From Nostoc sp. NMS7 (lineage in GTDB: Bacteria; Cyanobacteriota; Cyanobacteriia; Cyanobacteriales; Nostocaceae): DNA of 64,000 bases. The notes under the pieces are model-generated. The model saw nothing but the letters and a program-made list of their open reading frames with translations, was not told the DNA's origin and did no database searches. Where the stretch lies: NCBI RefSeq assembly GCF_017115085.1, contig NZ_JABXKJ010000172.1, positions 1 to 64,000 on the forward strand, given 5' to 3'. A program made the translations under genes and the position numbers. Positions 16,595-26,690 of this stretch are shown piece after piece (the first letter of the stretch is position 1; each line of letters begins with the position of its first letter).

Positions 16595-17614
16595 ATGAGT
16601 AACTCCATTTCAGAGGATTACAGACATTTACTAATGGAAATAAAACAGCGTATTCGTTCAGCCCAGTACGAAGCACTAAAGGCAGTTAATCGGGAAATGA
16701 TTAATCTCTACTGGGACATTGGACAGATAATTGTTACTCAACAACAGGGCGCTACTTGGGGAAAATCCGTAGTAGAACAGTTAGCAAAAGACTTACAAGC
16801 AGAGTTTCCAGGAATTAGCGGATTTTCTGCTGCTAACCTCTGGCGGATGAGGCTTTTTTATGAATCCTATGTCAACAATGAAAAACTCGCACCAATGGTG
16901 CGAGAAATTGGATGGAGTCACAATTTGGTCATTGTAGAGAAGTGCAAAGATGACCTAGAACGAGAATTTTATATCAGAATGATTCGTAAATTTGGCTGGA
17001 CAAAGAATGTTTTGATTCACCAAATTGAAAATCAAACCTATGAAAAGACTCTGTTGAATCAGACTAACTTTGATAAAACTGTTCCAGCAGAGATCCGTAA
17101 TCAATTAAAACTAGCTGTCAAAGATGAATATACTTTTGATTTATTGGAACTAGCAGATGAACACAGTGAACGGCAGCTAGAACAGGCGATTTTAACAAGA
17201 GTTGAACCATTTTTACAAGAAATGGGCGGGATATTTGCTTTTATCGGTAGTCAATATCGGCTAGAAATTGATGAAGAGGAATATTTCATAGATATTTTAT
17301 TATATCATCGCCGCTTAAAGTGTTTGGTGGCGATAGAACTTAAAATAGGTAAGTTTTTACCTGAATATGTTGGCAATATGCAGTTTTATTTAGCTGTTTT
17401 AGATGATACGGTAAAGCTACCTGATGAAAATCCTTCCATTGGAATTATTCTTTGCAAGTCTAAGCAGAGAACAATTGTTGAATATGCGTTAAAGGAATCT
17501 AATAAACCAATTGGTATAGGAGCTTATCAAGTAGTATCAAAATTACCCCAAGAATTACAAAATCAACTTCCTGCTCCAGAGCAAGTTGCCATATTACTGG
17601 AAGGATTTGAATAG
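16595..17614 (+). CDS. DUF1016/YhcG-family PDDEXK nuclease
   Basis: This 339-residue protein has the N-terminal DUF1016 domain (INLYWDIGQII, then GKSVVEQLAKDLQAEFPGI, then NLWRMRLFYESY). A C-terminal PDDEXK domain has FIDILLYHRRLKCLVAIELK near residues 230-250 and a following NMQFYLAVLDD. Family members occur in defence islands and as single-gene or restriction-linked nucleases. It lies between the toxin-antitoxin pair and the nucleotidyltransferase, within the split cas locus. Confidence 0.88.
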   Translation: MSNSISEDYRHLLMEIKQRIRSAQYEALKAVNREMINLYWDIGQIIVTQQQGATWGKSVVEQLAKDLQAEFPGISGFSAANLWRMRLFYESYVNNEKLAPMVREIGWSHNLVIVEKCKDDLEREFYIRMIRKFGWTKNVLIHQIENQTYEKTLLNQTNFDKTVPAEIRNQLKLAVKDEYTFDLLELADEHSERQLEQAILTRVEPFLQEMGGIFAFIGSQYRLEIDEEEYFIDILLYHRRLKCLVAIELKIGKFLPEYVGNMQFYLAVLDDTVKLPDENPSIGIILCKSKQRTIVEYALKESNKPIGIGAYQVVSKLPQELQNQLPAPEQVAILLEGFE

Positions 17615-17657
17615 AATTATAGAGTTAGCCAATAAATGTTGACGATTATTTATCCGC

Positions 17658-18125
17658 ATGGAGAATCATCAAATGCAAAACAACACACCGACAATTGCAG
17701 AGTTGCAAGAACTTTCCTCACAAATACCAGAAAAAATTCCTTACTTGAAAATGTTAGTTCTGTTTGGTTCTAGAGCTACTGGTAACACCAATGCTAAAAG
17801 TGACTGGGATTTTGCCGTTTTGTGTGATCAAGAACAACGTCAGGCTTATGTCAAAGATAATGCTTTTCTTTGGTTTGAATTACCTATAGTTATTGGGGAA
17901 ATATTTAAAATAAATTCTGATCAAATTGATATTGTAGAGCTAAATCAATGCTCTGGACTCATATCACATTTCGTTGCTCGTGACGGTAAAGTTTTGTATG
18001 AGGATAATCCAGAAGAATTTGATAGTTTTAAACAAAGAATGCTATTGAGTAATTCGGAGCTTAAAAAAATTGAAAATATTAACCGACAACATATTGAACA
18101 GTTTCTCCAAAGGTGGGGTGTATAG
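17658..18125 (+). CDS. MNT-type nucleotidyltransferase domain protein
   Basis: This 155-residue protein has the Pol-beta-like minimal nucleotidyltransferase motif LVLFGSRATGNTNAKSDWDF near residues 32-51. GS is followed by DxD (Asp-Trp-Asp), so the catalytic site looks intact. Such MNT proteins usually pair with a HEPN ribonuclease toxin that they AMPylate. No HEPN gene is next to it; cas10d starts 9 nt downstream. ATG at 17658 or a second Met six codons later (17673) could serve as start. Confidence 0.8.
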   Translation: MENHQMQNNTPTIAELQELSSQIPEKIPYLKMLVLFGSRATGNTNAKSDWDFAVLCDQEQRQAYVKDNAFLWFELPIVIGEIFKINSDQIDIVELNQCSGLISHFVARDGKVLYEDNPEEFDSFKQRMLLSNSELKKIENINRQHIEQFLQRWGV

Positions 18126-18133
18126 TCAAGAAG

Positions 18134-21100
18134 ATGGCTAAAAAAAATAAAAATTCAGATGATTATCAACAATTATCACTCTTGGCAACAGAAAATGATG
18201 GGAATCCTGAAGCAGTAGATGATGATTGGTTATCGGGTGATTTTGGATTTGATGGTGATTCTTCAGACCGTACTATTGAAACCGAAGGCGAATTATTAAC
18301 ACTCAAGTTATTGCGTGAAGCTATTAAGGCTCAAAATCCTAATGATAACGTAATGGCAGACTTTGCCGAGTATGTTTTACCAAATCTGTTGCGGATAGCC
18401 ATTGGTGTAACAGCAAAAGGCGGTAAGTTTTTTGATGAAATTGACCAACAGCGAGAAGCAGAAGGAAAAACTAAAGTCAGACGAGATAATGCTGCTGATC
18501 AATCACTGAATACTCACTTACTTAATGGATTATTCCCCGCTAATTTAATTGAGAAACGTTTAGAAAAACTTAATACCACAGTGCAGCGAGTGGTGAAAGA
18601 GCGAGAACGGCGTTTGGTAATTGCTGGATTTATTTTACATGATTTTGAAAAGTTTCCTGATGTACCTGAAAACTGCCGCAAGCTACCGCTAGCAGAACAT
18701 CGTGAAATTATTGAGAAAAAAGTTCACCAGTTAGGATTAGATAACTTTATAAATCTAGAAAATCCTGAAGCTTATCGACAGTATCTAGATGATTTGTTGT
18801 GCATGGCTTATAATGCTCAACGTCGCTGGGATACTAACTGGAATTTTTCTGAATTCGGCTTGAATCCTGTTCTCAAAGACCGCACGCTTCGCAGTTTATC
18901 TGATTTAACTTGTTTGGCTGATTCTCTCGCCTCAATTGTTAAACATCCCCAAGACGCAGAACATCCTAGACTCAAAGAAATCATTCATAGCCTGAGTGAT
19001 GGGCAATTAAAATTTACCTATCACAGCATTGCTGAGAATCGTGGTGTTTTAACTAATGTGGTGAATAATGCTTTAATTCAGGCTCATACTAGTCTCAATA
19101 CTGATGAGCATACCTACTATGAACCTTTATTATATCTGCCAACAGGCGTAATATACTTGGCTTCGCGCAATGCTCCAGCTATCTCGCCGGAAGATTTACC
19201 ACACCGTGTAGTTAACAATATTAAATCACTTTGTGCAGATCAATTACGCTTTAGACAAACAGGATTTGGTAGAGATGGCAAAGGCATGAAATATGCCGAA
19301 TATTACAACTTATTTTTTGACGATATAGGCTTGATGGAAGTAGCCTTAGATGCTACATTACGCATCTTAAACCCTAATAAAGGCTCTGTTGCTAAAAGTC
19401 GCAGCGAAAATCTGAATAAGTTTCAGCAACAAAAAGTTTTATCTGCTGATTATGACTTCACATTTGAAGACGATATCCGTATTGACCAAATAGCAGAATT
19501 TGGTGATTTAGTTAGCCGGAAGATTTGGGAAGAGACAGTTAATCGCGTTGATTCTGCTCGTAAAAAAGATAAAAAGCTGCCAGCAATTCCCGATTTTGAT
19601 TTAACTCACAAAGTTGCAGAGTTTTGGAATTTAGCAGCATATTTACCCAAAATTAGAGAAATTCAACGCATTAATGAAAGTCTCAAAGAAAACAAGTTAA
19701 AGGGAAATACTGGAGGAGTACCTTATGAATGGTATTATCTAGCAGCTAAATATTTAGAACATCATCCAGGAATTGAAGATATACGCGAAGCTTGTCAGCA
19801 AGTCATTGACTATTTGACAACTTTAATTTTTCCGATAATTTCTCAGTATGAATTACCTGATGGTTGGGATGATTTAAGGCTTTGGGTAAAACGAGTTGTG
19901 ATGTTACCAGGCACTAATCAAGAGCCATCTGTTAAAACTCAAGTTGAAACATTTCTAAATGAGTTAGATAATTACAATGCTGCCAAAAAATCAGGGCGAG
20001 GGAAACAATTAATCTGCTCAATTTCTCATTCTGCTTACACGGTTACTGAGCAAATGGAATCAGCAGTTTTATTTACGCCTCAAGTTTATACAAACAAGCA
20101 AATGTTAGGAGGTTCTAACGCTAAACGCAATATCTCTAGTATTGCAGGTGTGGAGATGATGCTGAGGCAAATATTGATGAATCAAACTCAAGCTGTAGGT
20201 AAGCGATTTGAAGATGGTAAATATCGCTATCTCTACTTTTATCCTACTTATTACTTTACTCCAGAGACTAACAAGTTTTTGCAGAAAGCATACAATGGTA
20301 TTGCTCAAACTCGCTTTGATACCAGCGTTCGCAATCATTTTATCAGTAAGGATTTACAGGCGGATTTGGGGCGCGATCGCTACCAAAGTGTAGATAGTTT
20401 CTTAATCGATGAAAACCTCCAGCGTGACAAGGATCGCATCTTTAAACTTTCCTATCCTGAAGACCAGCCTTTAACATTTTACTTCATGGCGCTCCCACCA
20501 GGAAGAGACAGCACTGATACAGAATCTTGGATAATGCCAACTTGGTTAGCGTTTGCTTTCCCGATGATTTTAGATGTTAAAACTGTGGTTTCAGAGTCAC
20601 CGATTCCACCCTTTAATGATGGGGCTGAGTTTGAGGAAAGCGTTTTCCTTGATAGTGCGCCTCATGCTTTCCGTGCTTTAGTAAGGCGCGATCGCTTCCG
20701 TCTTGACTACATTCTCGAAGGCTGGAATGAAAACGGCATCCAATACCCAGCACCTTTAAATGTGCTTACTGCCGCTTATGCGATTCATTTAGATGTGAAT
20801 GCGCGACAAGGTAAGACTGGTTACGATGCCAACTGGGGCAGATTTACAGAACTGGCTAAAGATTTTGAAACCAGTCCATTGTACGTCTTTTCTTACCTCA
20901 ATCGCTGGGTGCGTAACCAGGGTTCGGAAACAGCGCGAATTGAAAAAATCCGGCTTTATGCCTATCATTTTTATCCTTGTTTTGACCCTTATGTGAAATA
21001 TGACATTAATATGGAGCAATTAATTGTGGGAGAAGTATCAAGTCTGAATCATCCTAAGAAATTAACAGATTTATACCGCAGATTTTACCGAGCTAATAAG

Positions 21101-21502
21101 CGTTATAATCCTAAGTCTAATGCTGTGTTGAAACCAGTTGATATTGCGGCTGAAACTATACTCAAAGCTGAGTCAAGTGTGTTTCAGGGAGAAACATTAG
21201 TTGCGGCTGTTGCAGCAGAAGTTTTTAAACTCATGGATCGTGTTCATTCTTCTACTGCTGAAGGACGTTGGATCATGAGCAAACGAGAAGAAGAACGGCA
21301 AGCTGTTCTAGATTTTGCAAAGTATTTTGTAGTGGAGGTATTTGATAACTCATTTGCAGGCGATCGCGCTCGTTTAGCTGGTCGTCAACTCAACTTAATT
21401 CGAGATACTTGCGAATTTCTTTATCGCCTTGAAGATGACAAAGAAAATGCAGTAAAAGATGAAAATATTCCTGTAATAGATGATGTTAATGAACAGGACT
21501 AA
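18134..21502 (+). CDS. cas10d: Type I-D CRISPR-associated protein Cas10d/Csc3
   Basis: This 1122-residue large subunit is the signature protein of type I-D Cascade. An HD-nuclease motif lies at FILHDFEKFPDVPEN (His169-Asp170), the site that cleaves target DNA in I-D systems. A degenerate polymerase-like domain follows without a GGDD motif, which is normal for Cas10d. The ATG (MAKKNKNSDD) is chosen over an upstream GTG that would overlap the nucleotidyltransferase gene. It is the first gene of the cas10d-csc2-csc1 operon, with a 51-nt gap to csc2. Confidence 0.93.
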   Translation: MAKKNKNSDDYQQLSLLATENDGNPEAVDDDWLSGDFGFDGDSSDRTIETEGELLTLKLLREAIKAQNPNDNVMADFAEYVLPNLLRIAIGVTAKGGKFFDEIDQQREAEGKTKVRRDNAADQSLNTHLLNGLFPANLIEKRLEKLNTTVQRVVKERERRLVIAGFILHDFEKFPDVPENCRKLPLAEHREIIEKKVHQLGLDNFINLENPEAYRQYLDDLLCMAYNAQRRWDTNWNFSEFGLNPVLKDRTLRSLSDLTCLADSLASIVKHPQDAEHPRLKEIIHSLSDGQLKFTYHSIAENRGVLTNVVNNALIQAHTSLNTDEHTYYEPLLYLPTGVIYLASRNAPAISPEDLPHRVVNNIKSLCADQLRFRQTGFGRDGKGMKYAEYYNLFFDDIGLMEVALDATLRILNPNKGSVAKSRSENLNKFQQQKVLSADYDFTFEDDIRIDQIAEFGDLVSRKIWEETVNRVDSARKKDKKLPAIPDFDLTHKVAEFWNLAAYLPKIREIQRINESLKENKLKGNTGGVPYEWYYLAAKYLEHHPGIEDIREACQQVIDYLTTLIFPIISQYELPDGWDDLRLWVKRVVMLPGTNQEPSVKTQVETFLNELDNYNAAKKSGRGKQLICSISHSAYTVTEQMESAVLFTPQVYTNKQMLGGSNAKRNISSIAGVEMMLRQILMNQTQAVGKRFEDGKYRYLYFYPTYYFTPETNKFLQKAYNGIAQTRFDTSVRNHFISKDLQADLGRDRYQSVDSFLIDENLQRDKDRIFKLSYPEDQPLTFYFMALPPGRDSTDTESWIMPTWLAFAFPMILDVKTVVSESPIPPFNDGAEFEESVFLDSAPHAFRALVRRDRFRLDYILEGWNENGIQYPAPLNVLTAAYAIHLDVNARQGKTGYDANWGRFTELAKDFETSPLYVFSYLNRWVRNQGSETARIEKIRLYAYHFYPCFDPYVKYDINMEQLIVGEVSSLNHPKKLTDLYRRFYRANKRYNPKSNAVLKPVDIAAETILKAESSVFQGETLVAAVAAEVFKLMDRVHSSTAEGRWIMSKREEERQAVLDFAKYFVVEVFDNSFAGDRARLAGRQLNLIRDTCEFLYRLEDDKENAVKDENIPVIDDVNEQD

Positions 21503-21553
21503 ATTCTTTTTCTATACGTAAACAAGTAGTAAATAATTCTTTGGAGATAAATC

Positions 21554-22570
21554 ATGGCAATTTTAAAAACTGTTGAACCTAAATTCTTTCAAACTGAGAT
21601 TCCTTACAAACCAATGGGTAAATATGTTCATTTCTTGACTATTCGCATTACTGAATCTTATCCACTATTCCAGACAGATGCAGAACTAAATAAAGCACGA
21701 GTAAGAGCAGGAGTTAAAGACAAAACCACAATTAGCCGTTTGTCAATGTTCAAGCGCAAACAGTCTACTCCAGAGCGTTTAGTTGGTCGGGAATTGCTGC
21801 GTAACTATGGATTAATCACTGCTGAAGAATGCGAATACAACGTGAATTTTGCAATGGATAATCCTGATTGCATCATTTACGGCTTTGCTATTGGTGACTC
21901 TGGCTCTGAAAAATCGAAAGTTGTAGTAGACACGGCATTTTCAATTACAGCTTTCGATGAATCACACGAAACATTCACCCTCAACGCTCCTTATGAAAAT
22001 GGTACGATGGCTTCCAAGGGTGAAAATGGTTCTAAACCTGGTGAAGTTACCAGTCGAATTAATCAACAAGACCACATTAGACCGCAAGTTTTCTTTCCTA
22101 GTATTGTCACCTTGAAAGACCCCACTGAAGCTAGCTTCCTTTACGTTTTTAATAACATTCTCCGAACTCGTCATTATGGAGCGCAAACCACGCGTACAGG
22201 TCGTGTTAGAAATGAGTTAATTGGTGTTGTCTTTGCAGATGGAGAAATCACCAGTAACCTGCGTTGGACTCAGGCAATATATGATAAAATGAAATCTAAT
22301 AATACTTTAAATGCTCCCGATCCGCTAGATGAAGATGATGTGATTACTGCTGCTAAGAATGCTATTGAGGCGTTAATGGCTGATGAGTTTATTGTTCACA
22401 CAGATTTCATTGGTGATGCTTTTGTATCCATAATTAATGAAGTCAAAGCTTTAACAGGAAGTGAGAAAGGAATTCAGGCAATTTTACAAAAAGCTGATGC
22501 AGAAGCTAAAGATTATGCCAAGAAGCACATCAGCAAAAAGAAAACGGCTGCTAAGGCGGGGAAAGAGTAA
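21554..22570 (+). CDS. csc2: Type I-D backbone protein Csc2 (Cas7d)
   Basis: This 338-residue protein matches the Csc2/Cas7 backbone subunit that polymerises along the crRNA. Recognisable stretches are FLTIRITESYPLFQTDAELN, then RELLRNYGLITAEECEYN, then ARHYGAQTTRTGRVRNEL-like text near residue 210. The C-terminus is lysine-rich. Its TAA stop overlaps the csc1 ATG (TAATG), so translation is coupled. Confidence 0.93.
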   Translation: MAILKTVEPKFFQTEIPYKPMGKYVHFLTIRITESYPLFQTDAELNKARVRAGVKDKTTISRLSMFKRKQSTPERLVGRELLRNYGLITAEECEYNVNFAMDNPDCIIYGFAIGDSGSEKSKVVVDTAFSITAFDESHETFTLNAPYENGTMASKGENGSKPGEVTSRINQQDHIRPQVFFPSIVTLKDPTEASFLYVFNNILRTRHYGAQTTRTGRVRNELIGVVFADGEITSNLRWTQAIYDKMKSNNTLNAPDPLDEDDVITAAKNAIEALMADEFIVHTDFIGDAFVSIINEVKALTGSEKGIQAILQKADAEAKDYAKKHISKKKTAAKAGKE

Positions 22571-23277
22571 TGGCAATTATTTATCGCTGTCAAATAGAAC
22601 TTCATGACAGTCTTTATTATGCAACTCGTGAAATTGGACGATTGTATGAAACAGAAGCCATAATTCACAATTATGCCCTCTGTTATGCACTGGGTTTAGT
22701 TGATAGCAAAATCTACTCTACTACCGTTGCAGAAGAACATTCCTATCGCTATTTTTGCCCCGAACAAGTGCCAAAATATCAGGAGCATTTAACGCCACTC
22801 AATCAACAGCAAATTTACGTAACTCCGGCGCGATCGCTCAATCATTCTTCCATCCTCAACACCTGGAAGTATGCTAACAACAACTACCACGTTGAAATGG
22901 AGAAAACACAGAAAAATATCCCTAGTTTTGGTAGAGCAAAAGAAATAGCAGCAGAAAGTAAATTTGAGTTTTTTGTCATTTCCCAAAAAGAACTCAAACT
23001 ACCAAAGTGGATTCGCTTGGGTAAATGGATGAGCAAGGCTGAAGTAACGGTTGAACAATTACCGAAACCTAAAATTACTGAAGGTATATTCATTTGTACA
23101 CATCCATTAAATCCTTTAGATGTGATGTTTACTAATCAAGTGATTAGCTATGACGTGGTAAATATGCCTCCAGTTAGCTTAATTCAAAATGTCCAAATGC
23201 GAGGTCAGTACTATCAATTTGAAGACATTAAAGAACTAAAACTTCCGGTTCGCATGGAATATCGTTTTAAGGGTTAA
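22570..23277 (+). CDS. csc1: Type I-D subunit Csc1 (Cas5d)
   Basis: This 235-residue Cas5-like subunit would cap the 5' end of the crRNA in the I-D complex. It begins MAIIYRCQIELHDSLYYATRE and contains IHNYALCYALGL, typical of Csc1. It is the last cas gene here: the usual cas6, cas4, cas1 and cas2 do not follow, and valS begins 140 nt later. Confidence 0.92.
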   Translation: MAIIYRCQIELHDSLYYATREIGRLYETEAIIHNYALCYALGLVDSKIYSTTVAEEHSYRYFCPEQVPKYQEHLTPLNQQQIYVTPARSLNHSSILNTWKYANNNYHVEMEKTQKNIPSFGRAKEIAAESKFEFFVISQKELKLPKWIRLGKWMSKAEVTVEQLPKPKITEGIFICTHPLNPLDVMFTNQVISYDVVNMPPVSLIQNVQMRGQYYQFEDIKELKLPVRMEYRFKG

Positions 23278-23417
23278 TTACTTCCCGAAACCCGATTCAA
23301 TTCCTCTCCCACCTCTCTTCCCTCCGCGTTCTCTGCGCCTCTGCGCTTCGTTTCCATATAAACCCTCTCCAACCCTGTGGCAAAATTTATTAGAGTCCCT
23401 TCTTTAGTTTGCCCCAC

Positions 23418-26402
23418 ATGACCGCAACCATTCCCAATCTCCCCAGTCTCTACGACCCCTTTTCCACTGAAGCCAAGTGGCAAAAATTCTGGGAAGACAA
23501 CCAAGTTTATAAAGCTGACCCCAACAAAGGCGGTGAACCTTATTGCATCGTCATTCCACCCCCTAATGTCACCGGCAGCTTACACATGGGTCACGCTTTT
23601 GAAAGTGCGTTGATTGATACCCTCGTGCGCTACCACCGGATGCAGGGGCGCAATACCCTGTGGCTACCTGGAACTGACCACGCCAGCATTGCTGTGCATA
23701 CTATGCTGGAAAGGCAACTCAAGACAGAGGGTAAGACTCGTTACGAGTTGGGGCGCGAGAAGTTCCTAGAACGCGCTTGGCAATGGAAGGCGGAGTCTGA
23801 GGGAACGATTCTGAATCAGCTACGACGTTTGGGTGTCTCGGTGGACTGGTCACGGGAAAGGTTTACTCTGGATGAGGGTTTATCTAAAGCTGTTGTCGAG
23901 GCGTTTACTCGCCTTTACGAGGAAGGTTTAATTTATCGTGGTGAATATTTAGTTAACTGGTGTCCAGCTTCCCAGTCGGCTGTGTCTGATGTTGAGGTGG
24001 AAAATCAAGAGGTTAATGGGAATCTTTGGCATTTCCACTATCCCCTCACCGATGGTTCCGGTTTTGTAGAGGTGGCGACAACTAGACCAGAAACTATGCT
24101 GGGCGATACGGCTGTAGCGGTTAATCCCAATGACGATCGCTACAAACATCTCATTGGCAAAACTTTAACTCTGCCCATTCTACACCGAGAAATTCCGATT
24201 ATTGGCGATGAATTTGTTGACCCCACTTTCGGCACGGGTTGCGTGAAGGTGACTCCCGCCCATGACCCAAATGATTTTGACATGGGTAAGCGTCACAATC
24301 TGCCGTTGATTAATATTATGAATAAAGACGGCACTCTTAACGCCAATGCCGGGGACTTTCAAGGACAAGACCGCTTTGTTGCGAGAAAAAATGTGGTTTC
24401 TCGCCTAGAAACAGATGGCTTTTTGGTGAAGATAGAAGATTATAAGCATACCGTTCCCTACAGCGATCGCGGTAAAGTACCGATTGAACCTCTCCTCTCA
24501 ACGCAGTGGTTTGTCAAAATTCGCCCCCTAGCTGACAACACTCTCGAATTCCTCGACCAGCAAAATTCTCCAGGGTTTGTCCCCCAACGCTGGACTAAGG
24601 TCTATCGTGATTGGCTAGTAAAACTCAATGATTGGTGTATCTCTCGCCAATTATGGTGGGGACACCAAATTCCGGCTTGGTATGCTGTCAGTGAAACGGA
24701 TGGGCAAATTACCGATAACACCCCGTTTGTGGTGGCGAAATCCGAAACTGAAGCTTGGGAAAAAGCTAAAGTACAATTTGGGGAAAATGTCAAATTAGAA
24801 CAAGACCCAGATGTGTTAGATACTTGGTTTTCTTCTGGACTCTGGCCATTTTCGACTTTGGGCTGGCCAGAACAAACTCAGGATTTAGCAACTTATTACC
24901 CGACTACGACTTTAGTAACAGGCTTTGATATCATCTTTTTCTGGGTAGCCAGAATGACCATGATGGCTGGGCATTTTACGGGGCAAATGCCTTTCCAAAC
25001 GGTTTACATTCACGGTTTGGTGCTGGATGAAAAAGGTCAGAAGATGTCTAAGACCAAAGGTAATGGTATTGACCCGTTGTTATTAATTGACAAATATGGT
25101 ACTGATGCCCTGCGGTATACCCTAATTCGGGAAGTGGCGGGGGCTGGTCAAGATATGAGATTGGAGTACGATCGCAAAAAGGATGAATCAGCATCGGTGG
25201 AGGCATCCCGCAACTTTACTAACAAGTTGTGGAATGCAGCCCGGTTTGTGATGATGAATTTGGATGGACAAACGCCGCAACAATTGGGGAACCCAGTAGC
25301 TAGAGAATTGAGCGATCGCTGGATTCTCTCGCGCTATCATCAAGTTGTCAAACAAACCACCAATTACATCGATAATTACGGTTTAGGGGAAGCAGCAAAG
25401 GGATTGTACGAATTCATTTGGGGTGATTTCTGCGATCAGTATATTGAACTGGTGAAATCTCGCCTTCAGCCAGATGCAGAACCGGCATCGCGGCGGGTAG
25501 CACAACAAAGCCTTGGCTATGTGCTGGAAGGAATTTTAAAATTACTTCATCCCTTCATGCCTCATATTACCGAGGAAATTTGGCAAACTCTCACCCAACA
25601 ACCAGTAGATTCACCGCAAACTTTACCATTACAAATCTATCCCCAGGTGGATGCAAACCTAATTGATGCAGCTTTGGAAGAACAGTTTGAATTGCTGATT
25701 GGCACTATCCGCACAATTCGGAATTTGCGTGCGGAAGCGGATATTAAACCAGGCGTAAAAGTGATAGCGAATTTGCAAACTGAAAGCCAGAAGGAGCGAG
25801 AAATTCTCACTGCTGGACAGGATTACATTAAAGATTTGGCGAAAGTTGAGACTTTAACCATTACTGACAAGCAAAAAAGCGAAACTGTTGCTGCGAAAAA
25901 ACCTCAGAGGGGTTTGAAGACAATTGGCTTAATTATTGTGGCGATAGTCTTTGGTAGATTGGGTTTAGCTGTAGGAAATGACATTGATCACACTCCCATC
26001 GTCGGAACTTTCTTTGAAATAGTTGGTTTTGGTTACACAGCTTGGTTTGTTAGCCAAAATTTACTAACTGCTGAAGCTAGACAAAGATTATGGAGAGGTT
26101 TTTTCTCGCAGAGAGAATTAGAACAACCACAAGAATCAGAAAATGCGATCGCTGGTGTGATTGGTACAATACAAGTGCTAATTCCTCTGAGCGGCGTAGT
26201 GGATATTGAAGCTGTGCGTGCCAAACTAGAGAAAAGCTTGAGTAAAGCTGAAGCAGAAGTTCAATCCCTGAGTACCAGATTAAACAATCCTAGTTTTGTG
26301 GATAGAGCTAGAACAGACGTGGTACAGGGAGCGCGGGACGCTTTAGCCGAAGCACAGAAGCAAGTAGAAATTTTGCGCGATCGCCTTCAGGCGTTGTCGT
26401 AG
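23418..26402 (+). CDS. valS: Valyl-tRNA synthetase with CAAD domain
   Basis: This 994-residue class I synthetase charges tRNA-Val. The HIGH motif appears as HMGH in [15 protein letters not shown] and the KMSKS motif as KMSKTKGN near residue 540. The editing domain has [15 protein letters not shown]. From about residue 820 to 910, between the anticodon-binding domain and the C-terminal coiled coil, there is a CAAD domain with two hydrophobic helices ([19 protein letters not shown], then [19 protein letters not shown]). In heterocystous cyanobacteria this domain anchors the enzyme to thylakoid membranes. The ATG (MTATIPNL) is preferred over a TTG nine nt upstream. Confidence 0.95.
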   Translation: MTATIPNLPSLYDPFSTEAKWQKFWEDNQVYKADPNKGGEPYCIVIPPPNVTGSLHMGHAFESALIDTLVRYHRMQGRNTLWLPGTDHASIAVHTMLERQLKTEGKTRYELGREKFLERAWQWKAESEGTILNQLRRLGVSVDWSRERFTLDEGLSKAVVEAFTRLYEEGLIYRGEYLVNWCPASQSAVSDVEVENQEVNGNLWHFHYPLTDGSGFVEVATTRPETMLGDTAVAVNPNDDRYKHLIGKTLTLPILHREIPIIGDEFVDPTFGTGCVKVTPAHDPNDFDMGKRHNLPLINIMNKDGTLNANAGDFQGQDRFVARKNVVSRLETDGFLVKIEDYKHTVPYSDRGKVPIEPLLSTQWFVKIRPLADNTLEFLDQQNSPGFVPQRWTKVYRDWLVKLNDWCISRQLWWGHQIPAWYAVSETDGQITDNTPFVVAKSETEAWEKAKVQFGENVKLEQDPDVLDTWFSSGLWPFSTLGWPEQTQDLATYYPTTTLVTGFDIIFFWVARMTMMAGHFTGQMPFQTVYIHGLVLDEKGQKMSKTKGNGIDPLLLIDKYGTDALRYTLIREVAGAGQDMRLEYDRKKDESASVEASRNFTNKLWNAARFVMMNLDGQTPQQLGNPVARELSDRWILSRYHQVVKQTTNYIDNYGLGEAAKGLYEFIWGDFCDQYIELVKSRLQPDAEPASRRVAQQSLGYVLEGILKLLHPFMPHITEEIWQTLTQQPVDSPQTLPLQIYPQVDANLIDAALEEQFELLIGTIRTIRNLRAEADIKPGVKVIANLQTESQKEREILTAGQDYIKDLAKVETLTITDKQKSETVAAKKPQRGLKTIGLIIVAIVFGRLGLAVGNDIDHTPIVGTFFEIVGFGYTAWFVSQNLLTAEARQRLWRGFFSQRELEQPQESENAIAGVIGTIQVLIPLSGVVDIEAVRAKLEKSLSKAEAEVQSLSTRLNNPSFVDRARTDVVQGARDALAEAQKQVEILRDRLQALS

Positions 26403-26545
26403 GCATCCCCTACATCGCTTAGGATAACTGTAATGGGTTAATAGGAGTGTCAATAATTCCCAATTACCCATTACCAATTAATACCAATTTGAAAAATGAT
26501 TGAGACACATGGAAACCTGAAACGCTTATCCAATGGATGTTTCAC

Positions 26546-26573
26546 AATCTAAAATCTAAAATCTAAAATCTAA
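26546..26573. repeat. Heptamer tandem repeat, four copies of AATCTAA
   Basis: Four exact AATCTAA units. The reverse-complement unit TTAGATT is repeated four times at 51270-51297. A dispersed-repeat copy (about 26605-26636, GACGCTGCGCGATGGG) lies just downstream. Confidence 0.85.
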
Positions 26574-26690
26574 AATGGTATAACAAGATCCAAATTTGTC
26601 TCCCCTTCTCTACGAGACGCTGCGCGATGGGAGAAGAGGAGCAATTTTCCCAGACTGCGTAGGCTGGCGGCGATCTGAACTTCGGTGATT

